A stretch of DNA of 7,559 nucleotides from Nanobdellota archaeon (GTDB taxonomy: Archaea; Nanobdellota; Nanobdellia; Woesearchaeales; GW2011-AR9): positions 1-7,559 of the forward strand of contig JAUYPT010000039.1 of assembly GCA_030695685.1 (NCBI GenBank). The letters are read 5' to 3'. Positions 1-5,343 of the stretch are shown here, one piece after another; position 1 is the first letter of the stretch; each line of letters begins with the position of its first letter. Both the position numbers and the translations under genes were made by a program. The notes under the pieces are model-generated. The model did not search any database. It was not told where the DNA came from and saw only the letters and a program-made list of their open reading frames with translations.

Positions 1-631
1 ATTGTTCTGTAAAATCAAGAAGGCTAAAGCGGGTGTGTGCCAAACACCGTAAAATTTCCTTGGCTTGACGATGTGATTTTTGGCGATAAAAATAGCTAAT
101 GTCCAGCGTCTCTTCGACAAAGATGGCCATTACTTCCAGCATCACAGGAGTTCGCCGCTCAAAGTTAACAGGATTTAACAAATGATCCAGAGCATGGCCA
201 AATTCATGAATGCTGTCATGCCCTATTTTATCAAGAGAACGATAGGAAATAGACTGGACTATTCCCTCTGTACGGCAATAATGAGCAACAGAATCAGAAA
301 CATCTGGGTATCCTGATCGTAGTGTGTTATACGCTGCAGAGCCGCCAAACGTCATGCCAACAGACCTAATTTTATCATCGAGTGAAAAGGTCGTATCAGC
401 AGAAAAGAGAGGCTTAAACAAAGTATAGATTTTTTCTGTCGAGGCAAGATATTTTTCGATCAGCTGTTCAGGCTCAAAACAGGTCCAAGTACCATCCCTA
501 CTCCAATTCCAATATTTATCATATGTTTCCCGATCAACAGTGTATTCTAACGTATCAACATTAAGCTCTGCAAATGATTTTCTGATGGGCACTCCATCAT
601 CCAATACTAACAAATAAAGTTCTTTGTTCAT
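1..631 (-). CDS. HEFGH zinc-metallopeptidase-like protein, copy A (partial, C-terminus beyond left edge)
   Basis: The frame opens at an ATG at 631 and stays open to the window edge (210 codons visible, no stop). Residues 142-146 read HEFGH, followed by ALDHLLNP, and a glutamate at 166 lies in VMLEVMAI. This is the HExxH-x19-E arrangement of gluzincins, with the two histidines and the distal glutamate as likely zinc ligands and E143 as the general base. The local HEFGHAL wording also recalls M3 peptidases, but the protein is far shorter and the glutamate is nearer. No signal peptide is seen, so it is probably cytosolic. The start codon overlaps the stop of the upstream paralogue (copy B) in an ATGA, so translation is probably coupled; a weak AGGA lies just upstream. 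The substrate is unknown. The motif is clear; family assignment and activity are inferred. Confidence 0.75.
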   Translation of the reverse strand, partial: MNKELYLLVLDDGVPIRKSFAELNVDTLEYTVDRETYDKYWNWSRDGTWTCFEPEQLIEKYLASTEKIYTLFKPLFSADTTFSLDDKIRSVGMTFGGSAAYNTLRSGYPDVSDSVAHYCRTEGIVQSISYRSLDKIGHDSIHEFGHALDHLLNPVNFERRTPVMLEVMAIFVEETLDISYFYRQKSHRQAKEILRCLAHTRFSLLDFTEQ

Positions 632-1323
632 GGTTTATTTTCCTGAGCTGCGAATAAGAGAGGGTTATGATTAACAAGAGATGTTAACAGTTCCCAGCGT
701 TGTTCAAAACGTTGCTTCTGAAAGTCTGTAGATTCCAAATTTTCCAATGGAGCAACAGCGACGGAATGAGGCTTCATGGCATAGTTTCGTTTAACACCAT
801 AATGCCGCTGCAGATGGATGGCAATAATTTCTTTCATCACATCATTAGACTTATAATAAGCGTCAGGAGTTAAGATCTTATGGAGAGCATGCCCAAACTC
901 ATGGATAACAGTTCCGTTTAATTCTATAAGACTTTTTTGCAGCAGCAGGAGTATTCCTTCTTTCTCATAAAAAGCGCCTAATGACTGCTCTTCAACAGGA
1001 GTATTTTCTTCTAATCTCTTTCGCCGGTAGGCATTTTCCACTGCAAAGGTTACTTTCGTGGCCAGCATTTTTTCCAGTAAATTATAATCTTCTTTCTCTG
1101 CAACAAGCGGCGCAAAAAGTGTATTTAATTGGGTAACAGTGCTGATAAAATCATCTGCTAGCATGTACGGCCCGTATTGAGTTTCTTTTTGTGGCCAGTG
1201 CTTCTCAAAAGTATCAATGCTGACAACATGGTCTAATCCTGATGGAGTTACGTACACTTCCATCAGCGGCACTTCTTGTAATACATTCTCTTCCAGAATT
1301 AATAATGGAATCTGATACTCCAT
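628..1323 (-). CDS. HEFGH zinc-metallopeptidase-like protein, copy B
   Basis: This is a complete 231-residue protein. HEFGH lies at 141-145, followed by ALHKILTP, with a candidate third ligand at E165 in VMKEIIAI. The spacing HExxH-x19-E is identical to that in copy A. The two proteins also share LLxL near the N-terminus, TLFxPL about a third of the way in, a Y-x2-EGI-like patch before the catalytic helix, and the block from IHEFGHAL to the glutamate. Elsewhere they have diverged strongly, so the duplication is old. There is no signal peptide or membrane segment. The C-terminal third (after 175) is helical-looking and unassigned. A box A is centred about 25 bp upstream of the ATG, so the transcript is probably leaderless and also carries copy A. 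It is a probable zinc-dependent peptidase; a non-proteolytic metal-binding role cannot be excluded. Confidence 0.75.
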   Translation of the reverse strand: MEYQIPLLILEENVLQEVPLMEVYVTPSGLDHVVSIDTFEKHWPQKETQYGPYMLADDFISTVTQLNTLFAPLVAEKEDYNLLEKMLATKVTFAVENAYRRKRLEENTPVEEQSLGAFYEKEGILLLLQKSLIELNGTVIHEFGHALHKILTPDAYYKSNDVMKEIIAIHLQRHYGVKRNYAMKPHSVAVAPLENLESTDFQKQRFEQRWELLTSLVNHNPLLFAAQENKP

Positions 1324-1342
1324 CTTTGCCTTAAATATGAAT

Positions 1343-1353
1343 TATATTTTAAA
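1343..1353 (-). promoter_or_regulatory. Box A (TATA) of the metallopeptidase pair
   Basis: The minus strand reads TTTAAAATATA, centred about 25 bp upstream of the ATG at 1323. This spacing matches the other genes here and implies a leaderless mRNA. No Shine-Dalgarno sequence is seen before this start. Confidence 0.55.
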
Positions 1354-1392
1354 TATTCCCCCTATAATCTATAATTTATAATGACCATAACC

Positions 1393-1402
1393 TTTATATA
1401 AA
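1393..1402 (+). promoter_or_regulatory. Box A (TATA) of the SRP RNA gene
   Basis: TTTATATAAA is a strong archaeal box A. A start site about 25-30 bp downstream falls at roughly 1424-1431, just before the first structured part of the SRP RNA. It is divergent from the metallopeptidase promoter, about 50 bp away. Confidence 0.7.
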
Positions 1403-1429
1403 ATCATGGCACTATTACCATACAAGAAT

Positions 1430-1706
1430 GAGGGAGAGCTAGGCTGGCGCGCTAGTCCTGCGCTGTCACCATGAATGGACTTTACATGGAGCCGAAGCCC
1501 AAGGAAGGGCCACTTTGGTTTTCGTGGTCCCCATTGCCTTTGCTGACGGTTTGTCCTCTGGGATGAACTTGTGAGGAACCAGGTCAGATCCGGAAGGAAG
1601 CAGCCTTAACTTTCAATCTTCATGTTCAGAGGGGTGCAATCCCGAGAAGCTTTGGGGGTTATACCATGAAGGCCAGAACAGTTCGACTGCGGGCGTGCCC
1701 CTAATC
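1430..1706 (+). ncRNA. Signal recognition particle RNA (archaeal 7S RNA)
   Basis: This is the RNA scaffold of SRP, which binds SRP54 and SRP19 and directs nascent secretory and membrane proteins to the translocon. The diagnostic helix-8 signature GTCAGATCCGGAAGGAAGCA starts at 1583. The GGAA tetraloop is at 1592-1595, and the asymmetric internal loop with AGCAG follows it. Helix 6 is probably CCTC (1555-1558) paired with GAGG (1573-1576). Part of the long helix 5 can be drawn between ATTGCCTTTGCTGA (about 1533-1546) and TTCAGAGGGGTGCAAT (1625-1640). A length of about 275 nt is somewhat short for archaeal SRP RNA (about 300 nt). The ends are approximate: helix 1 can be only loosely drawn between about 1434-1443 and 1700-1709, so the 3' end may overlap the last codons of the convergent gene. 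Confidence 0.93.
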
Positions 1707-2072
1707 TTCTTCCAGATCATAATCTTTATTGGGATCAATATCTTCCAGACGCTGCAGTTTTAGTTTACCTAGGACGCCGGCAAGAGCATCTTCAAGAGAT
1801 GGTTCGTCAGTGATTGTCAGGCTCTGAAGACAATTCCCTGCGCGAACTCCTTCTTTTTGTCGATCATACATCCTGTGGCAATCCTGGCATCGAAGAAGAT
1901 GCTCACTGATATAACGGCTGATTTCAACTTCATTTTCTCCATAGTTTTGTTCCCGGAGAGACTGCAGTGCATCATTATACCGCGTGGAAGGATGGTTACA
2001 TTTCAAATCAGCAAATTCCATCAGATCATTTTCCGTCAGTCCAATATCCTTACAAAAATAATAATCATCCAT
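1701..2072 (-). CDS. Small protein with H-x3-C-x2-C (anti-sigma zinc-finger-like) motif
   Basis: This 123-residue protein has no signal peptide or membrane segment. The sequence ISEHLLRCQDCHRMYDRQ carries H58, C62 and C65, spaced as in the zf-HC2 zinc site of bacterial anti-sigma factors. C25 or H27 (KCNHPSTRYNDAL) could be the fourth ligand. The C-terminal part (from about 88) is acidic and helical, ending in DYDLEED. Archaea lack sigma factors, so if the zinc site is real it serves another purpose, such as a protein-protein or nucleic-acid contact. The gene has its own box A and is separated from the lipoprotein gene by a poly-T stretch, so it is probably monocistronic. It ends tail-to-tail with the SRP RNA, touching or slightly overlapping it. 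The reading frame is secure; the function is unknown. Confidence 0.75.
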   Translation of the reverse strand: MDDYYFCKDIGLTENDLMEFADLKCNHPSTRYNDALQSLREQNYGENEVEISRYISEHLLRCQDCHRMYDRQKEGVRAGNCLQSLTITDEPSLEDALAGVLGKLKLQRLEDIDPNKDYDLEED

Positions 2073-2092
2073 AATTCAGCTAAAGTAAAAAC

Positions 2093-2100
2093 TATTTAAA
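2093..2100 (-). promoter_or_regulatory. Box A (TATA) of the H-x3-C-x2-C gene
   Basis: TTTAAATA on the minus strand is centred 24-25 bp upstream of the ATG at 2072, implying a leaderless mRNA. It lies just downstream of the lipoprotein gene's poly-T stretch. Confidence 0.6.
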
Positions 2101-2109
2101 AATGTAATG

Positions 2110-2116
2110 AAAAAAA
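2110..2116 (-). terminator. Poly-T terminator of the lipoprotein gene
   Basis: A T7 run on the minus strand begins 13 nt after the lipoprotein stop codon. Archaeal RNA polymerase commonly terminates on such U-tracts. No hairpin precedes it. Confidence 0.5.
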
Positions 2117-2128
2117 CAAGATTAATCT

Positions 2129-2344
2129 TTATTCCAATTCTAAATTCTCAAATTCCTCAAGATCAATGTCTTCATCAAGAATCTGGTTAAAATCATCAAG
2201 TTCATCCAGTCCATCGGCAATTTCTCCTTCTTCCGGGCTTTCTGCTGCCGAGTCTGCTGTTAATTCTTCCAACTTCTCTGAAACCTGGCAGCCAAGTAAA
2301 ACAACTGCTGTCATCAGCAAGATGATAATTAATAGTATTTTCAT
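2129..2344 (-). CDS. Small acidic lipoprotein
   Basis: The chosen start at 2344 gives 71 residues. A GAGGT Shine-Dalgarno (2353-2357) sits 8 nt before this ATG. The in-frame ATG at 2350, only 2 nt after GAGGT, would add two residues. The N-terminus MKILLIIILLMTAVVLLGC is a compact signal peptide ending in a lipobox-like LLGC, with C19 as the probable lipidated cysteine. The mature part is about 52 residues, rich in Glu and Asp, with no further cysteine or recognisable domain. It is expected to be anchored on the outer face of the membrane. It lies 60-70 nt downstream of the exported coiled-coil gene, another acidic surface protein, but a poly-T run separates them. The function is unknown; the acidic tail could bind cations or a basic partner. 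Confidence 0.75.
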   Translation of the reverse strand: MKILLIIILLMTAVVLLGCQVSEKLEELTADSAAESPEEGEIADGLDELDDFNQILDEDIDLEEFENLELE

Positions 2345-2383
2345 GATCATCTACCTCTCTAATATGAATATCATAAAATGAAT

Positions 2384-2390
2384 AAAAAAA
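2384..2390 (-). terminator. Poly-T terminator of the coiled-coil protein gene
   Basis: A T7 run on the minus strand starts about 20 nt after the stop codon at 2411. It is consistent with intrinsic archaeal termination between the coiled-coil and lipoprotein genes. Confidence 0.45.
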
Positions 2391-2410
2391 GAAGAATATA
2401 AAAATGTTTC

Positions 2411-4030
2411 TTATTCTTCCTGAGTTGAATTGGTTTCAGATTCTTCTTCATCAGATTCATTTGTTTCAGTATCTTCTGAAGTTTCATCCTCAGCATGATC
2501 TGATTCATCTGAATCTTCCTCATCCTCCGCGGCTACCTTATGCTCCAATTCTATTTCCAATTCCGGATGATCAAGGTCAGATGCCTCAACTAAAGCTATG
2601 GAGAGTGCTTTCAAATCCGCCCAGAAGTCATGCTGTTCCGTGGTCAGAGTACCGTCAATTTTCTCTTCAACCACAGTTTCATTATTCTCTTTTTCAACAA
2701 CAAGTTTTAGTTTAACCTCTCCTTCAACAGACGAAAATGTTGCCAGCAGATTGTCCAGGACAGCATTTGCTTCTGCTGATAATTCTACGTTGCCATCGAC
2801 TTCAACTTTTGTTTCTTCAGCTGATTGTCCATCATTATCATCCGTTTCGTTGCCATCAGGATGGCCTTCCTTTCTCAATTCCCGGTATTCTGCCAGGAAT
2901 TTGCGCAAGACCGCTTTGGAATCCAATAAATCTTCCCGCACTTTTTTCTGAGCTTTGCGCCATTGCTCCAGCAGATCACGGCCGCTCTGTAAGTCATCAA
3001 AAACAGTCTGTGACTGTGCGTAATGCTCTTCTAAACGAGCGACAATTTCTTTAAATTCTCTCAACAGGTCTTCTAACTCGCTCACATCAACGCCTTGCGC
3101 TGCTAAATCATCAATACGCAATTCCATGCCATTAATGTACTCTTTATGTTTGGCAATGAGATTCTCCTGCTTGGAATTGGTAAGCATAGCCACGATGCGC
3201 CGCTGTGTTGTTCGCACTTTCTGCCAGGTATCTTTAAGGTCCTGGATTGCACTTCGCAATTCTTCCGCAGACATCTCTGCAGCAGAACTTTCCAGCGCTG
3301 CTTTTTGTGCATCTAATTCCACTTCTAATTCCAAAATGGCAGTAAATGCCGTTTCTTTCTCTTCCTCGTTAAGGACGTTAGAATGTTCTACCCGATCTAA
3401 CAGCCGCTCTAATGACCGTTCCATGACAGCGATGGTTTTCAAAAGATGCTGTTGTGTTCCTTTTCGCAGCCCTTTCTTGCGCTGTTCGCAGTCATCAGTA
3501 TCATCATCACATGTCTTTGCTTCTTTTCGTAATTGGGCAAGTTCTGACTTCTTCTCACGATAATCTTTCTGTGCTTCATGGTACCGATTTTTGGCAGCAA
3601 GATACTTCACGCGATTATCAGCTACTTTTTCCCGGATTGTTTCTAAGCGGTCTTTAACTTCTTCGAGTCTTTCTTTTCGCCGCTCAAGCTTATCTTCCCG
3701 ATCCTCATCGGTAGTCTGATTAATCTTTTCTTCCAATCGTTCGCCGATTCGTTCAATAGCTTTGATTGCCTTTCTGACAGGCTCATTTCTCTGATCTGTC
3801 TCTTCAGTCTCATTCTCGGTATCATTATCAGAGTCTTCCCGTTCTTCAAGCCGGAGACCAAGTTTCTGTCGTGCTTTAATAGATTGGTGAGATTCTTCAT
3901 CTGCACTCACTTCTATATCAGCATTTACTTCTACATCAGCATCAAGACTGGCAGTAACGCCTGGCAGGATACTTAAGACAAATAGTACCAACACGGTAAT
4001 AATAGTCATTTTTTTCAACATTTGCACCAT
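2411..4030 (-). CDS. Exported coiled-coil protein with acidic C-terminal tail
   Basis: From the ATG at 4030 this is 539 residues. GAGGTG (4039-4044) is a good Shine-Dalgarno 8 nt upstream, so this start is preferred. An in-frame ATG at 4054 (547 residues) lies exactly where a leaderless transcript would begin. Residues 1-27 are a signal peptide (KKM, a hydrophobic core at 9-23, then VTA|S). A short Asp/Val/Ala-alternating stretch follows. A long Lys/Glu/Arg/Leu-rich, coiled-coil-forming region spans about 85-390, with two cysteines at 174 and 181 flanking an acidic loop that could form a disulfide. A beta-prone segment (about 407-467) and a highly acidic Asp/Glu/Ser tail (about 501-539) follow. 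Several N-x-S/T sequons fit surface glycosylation. There is no C-terminal membrane anchor. It is a probable secreted or surface-associated structural protein; the family is not recognised. Confidence 0.8.
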   Translation of the reverse strand: MVQMLKKMTIITVLVLFVLSILPGVTASLDADVEVNADIEVSADEESHQSIKARQKLGLRLEEREDSDNDTENETEETDQRNEPVRKAIKAIERIGERLEEKINQTTDEDREDKLERRKERLEEVKDRLETIREKVADNRVKYLAAKNRYHEAQKDYREKKSELAQLRKEAKTCDDDTDDCEQRKKGLRKGTQQHLLKTIAVMERSLERLLDRVEHSNVLNEEEKETAFTAILELEVELDAQKAALESSAAEMSAEELRSAIQDLKDTWQKVRTTQRRIVAMLTNSKQENLIAKHKEYINGMELRIDDLAAQGVDVSELEDLLREFKEIVARLEEHYAQSQTVFDDLQSGRDLLEQWRKAQKKVREDLLDSKAVLRKFLAEYRELRKEGHPDGNETDDNDGQSAEETKVEVDGNVELSAEANAVLDNLLATFSSVEGEVKLKLVVEKENNETVVEEKIDGTLTTEQHDFWADLKALSIALVEASDLDHPELEIELEHKVAAEDEEDSDESDHAEDETSEDTETNESDEEESETNSTQEE

Positions 4031-4038
4031 TGTGGTTG

Positions 4039-4044
4039 CACCTC
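4039..4044 (-). promoter_or_regulatory. Shine-Dalgarno GAGGTG deciding the coiled-coil protein start
   Basis: GAGGTG matches the archaeal anti-SD and is separated from the ATG at 4030 by 8 nt. It lies inside the eight-codon extension that the upstream ATG (4054) would add, so the two starts compete. Confidence 0.55.
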
Positions 4045-4075
4045 GCGAATTCATGAGTTTAGAAGAATTTATTTT

Positions 4076-4085
4076 CTTTATAAAG
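4076..4085 (-). promoter_or_regulatory. Box A (TATA) of the coiled-coil protein gene
   Basis: CTTTATAAAG is centred 26-27 bp upstream of 4054. Transcription should begin at about 4054-4056, giving a leader of about 24 nt for the SD-dependent ATG at 4030. Confidence 0.6.
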
Positions 4086-4123
4086 ATACTTTCTCAGGAA
4101 ACTTTACAAAGCTTTAGGAAGCT

Positions 4124-5074
4124 TTAGCGAAGAGAATTATGGAGATCAATATTCCGATACGCTGCTGTATTTTCCCGTACAGAAAGAATTCCCACTTTAC
4201 CGTCATCCAAATAACTTGCATTCCAGAATAATTGAGATGTATATTCTCCTTCGGCAACAGGAACCGCATTGCTGTCATGCGCCCGGTGTGCAGATTCATG
4301 GAAATGTCCCGTCATATTTTTGGTTATTCCTAATTCCTGATATAGTTTCCGTAAGTCTTCATTGCCGCGGTTTTCCCGTTTGAAACGGTATAATCCCTGC
4401 GCGGCAATTTCTTCAACAGCAGAAAAGGGAATATCGCCATGCTTTTGCCGAATTTCTTTTTCTTTGACGACACCAGGTAAAATACTTCCATTGACAATGT
4501 GCTGCGCAAAATAGGCCATGTCAACACCTGTTTCAAGACGATCAAATTTCCGGGGAATATGGCTGAAGACAATCGTTGTTTCCGGATTCGTTGCCAGATT
4601 CCGAAGAGTATTCATATTAACAACAGCATATCTCTCTTTAGGTTTAGAAGAAGTGCCGCCATCAGTAGTATGTAAAAAATATCCTCCATGTTCAAAAGCA
4701 TTCCCGCCATGCCAGTCTGAACCAGGCAAAAAAACGAGATCGTGATCTTGCCATTCAATTTTAGGCTGAGTCATTGCATCAATAAGATTTCCATAGTGGG
4801 AAGAGAGCGTTTTCATGACAGGAATAAAAAGAGGAAGGCATTCATGGCTGCCTTCATTAACATATGTCTCTAATCCAGATTTGCCGGCAAGCTGTAAAAC
4901 AAGAGCCGCATAATTCTGCTCATCTAATTGTGGATCAGGAAATTTGTCACCGACCAAATCGCCATTCAAGACTAATTTCTGCGCTCCCTCTTGTATCAGG
5001 ACTTTAATTGCTACATCCACCAATCGGGGATGCGCCTGATGAATATCAGAAATAATGCCGTATTTTGTGTCCAT
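4124..5074 (-). CDS. Calcineurin-like metallophosphoesterase
   Basis: This 316-residue protein carries the ordered motifs of the calcineurin-like superfamily, which builds a two-metal site hydrolysing phosphomono- or diesters. They are SDIH (D10, H12), NGD (D39), GSHE (75-78), FSHIP (H172) and TGHFH (256-259). The Asn of the canonical GNH(D/E) motif is Ser here (S76); the following histidine is kept. Between 95 and 165 lies an insertion-like stretch, including LPGSDWHGGNAFEHGG, that may shape the substrate pocket. There is no signal peptide, so it is cytosolic. The substrate (nucleotide, nucleic acid or phosphoprotein) cannot be read from sequence. It has its own box A and is probably monocistronic and leaderless. 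A near-perfect 10-bp tandem repeat (4109-4128) spans its stop codon. Superfamily assignment is strong; activity is inferred and the Ser substitution is a caveat. Confidence 0.9.
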   Translation of the reverse strand: MDTKYGIISDIHQAHPRLVDVAIKVLIQEGAQKLVLNGDLVGDKFPDPQLDEQNYAALVLQLAGKSGLETYVNEGSHECLPLFIPVMKTLSSHYGNLIDAMTQPKIEWQDHDLVFLPGSDWHGGNAFEHGGYFLHTTDGGTSSKPKERYAVVNMNTLRNLATNPETTIVFSHIPRKFDRLETGVDMAYFAQHIVNGSILPGVVKEKEIRQKHGDIPFSAVEEIAAQGLYRFKRENRGNEDLRKLYQELGITKNMTGHFHESAHRAHDSNAVPVAEGEYTSQLFWNASYLDDGKVGILSVRENTAAYRNIDLHNSLR

Positions 5075-5094
5075 GAATTTATTATAGAGAGGAT

Positions 5095-5102
5095 TATTTA
5101 AA
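5095..5102 (-). promoter_or_regulatory. Box A (TATA) of the metallophosphoesterase gene
   Basis: TTTAAATA on the minus strand is centred 24-25 bp upstream of the ATG at 5074. This is the same spacing as for the H-x3-C-x2-C gene and implies a leaderless mRNA. Confidence 0.6.
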
Positions 5103-5156
5103 AAGTTATTGCGGAAAATGAGATGATAAAAAATTTTGTATAATGGTGTTAAGCTT

Positions 5157-5175
5157 CCCAGACTTTATGTCTGGG
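5157..5175. repeat. Perfect 7-bp hairpin in the metallophosphoesterase-Fic intergenic region
   Basis: CCCAGAC (5157-5163) and GTCTGGG (5169-5175) enclose a TTTAT loop. A mirror-like GAGCGTTAGCGAG lies directly to its right (5178-5190). GC-rich hairpins next to short conserved tracts are seen at the ends of IS200/IS605-type elements, but no transposase gene is present, so this is at most a relic or a terminator. The rest of 5105-5235 holds no gene I can support. Confidence 0.5.
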
Positions 5176-5235
5176 TCGAGCGTTAGCGAGAAGTATTTTG
5201 GTTGGCATAGTTGTTCCGTTAATACGACAAAGAGG

Positions 5236-5252
5236 CTAGTGTATGTGCACAG
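5236..5252 (+). repeat. Distal copy of the Fic-promoter motif (direct repeat with 6267-6283)
   Basis: CTAGTGTATGTGCACAG here matches CTAATGTATGGGCACAG at 6267-6283 at 15 of 17 positions. The pair brackets the Fic gene in direct orientation. This could mark the limits of a transferred cassette or a second operator. Confidence 0.45.
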
Positions 5253-5274
5253 TTATGTTTCAATTTTACTTTTC

Positions 5275-5312
5275 TTGTGCACAAAATTAAACGACGATTT
5301 AATTTTGGCACA
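5275..5312. repeat. Hairpin with 9-bp AT stem and GTGC/GCAC clamp downstream of Fic
   Basis: AAAATTAAA (5283-5291) pairs perfectly with TTTAATTTT (5298-5306) around a six-base CGACGA loop. An outer TGTGC (5276-5280 region) can pair with GCACA (5308-5312) across small bulges. The left clamp is itself the palindrome TTGTGCACAA (5275-5284). It shares its GGCACA arm with the next hairpin, so the two outer stems are mutually exclusive. Confidence 0.6.
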
Positions 5313-5343
5313 GAAATAAGATAGTTTTCTTATTTCTTGTGCC
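5307..5343. repeat. Terminator-like hairpin overlapping the Fic stop codon
   Basis: GGCACA plus GAAATAAGA (5307-5321) pairs with TCTTATTTC, a one-base T bulge, then TGTGCC (5328-5343). This gives 15 bp with a six-base TAGTTT loop. The TAA stop of the Fic gene (5330-5332) lies inside the stem. It could terminate or stabilise the Fic mRNA, or be an insertion footprint. Confidence 0.65.

Noticed and set aside
1324..1706. Protein-coding gene in the divergent intergenic region.
   Set aside because: The stretch is accounted for by two promoters and the SRP RNA; no supported frame occurs.
2166..3657. Several Ser/Leu-rich open frames on the plus strand opposite the lipoprotein and coiled-coil genes.
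   Set aside because: They are antisense shadows of Glu/Lys/Asp-rich coding sequence and have no promoter signals. The minus-strand frames have signal peptides and SD sites.
4109..4128. Tandem 10-bp repeat (AAGCTTTAGG, AAGCTTTAGC) across the metallophosphoesterase stop codon.
   Set aside because: Only two copies, not palindromic in a meaningful way, and most easily explained as a small local duplication.
5149..5343. Complete IS200/IS605 element or TnpB guide RNA.
   Set aside because: No tnpA or tnpB coding sequence is found in any frame; only hairpins resembling element ends are seen.
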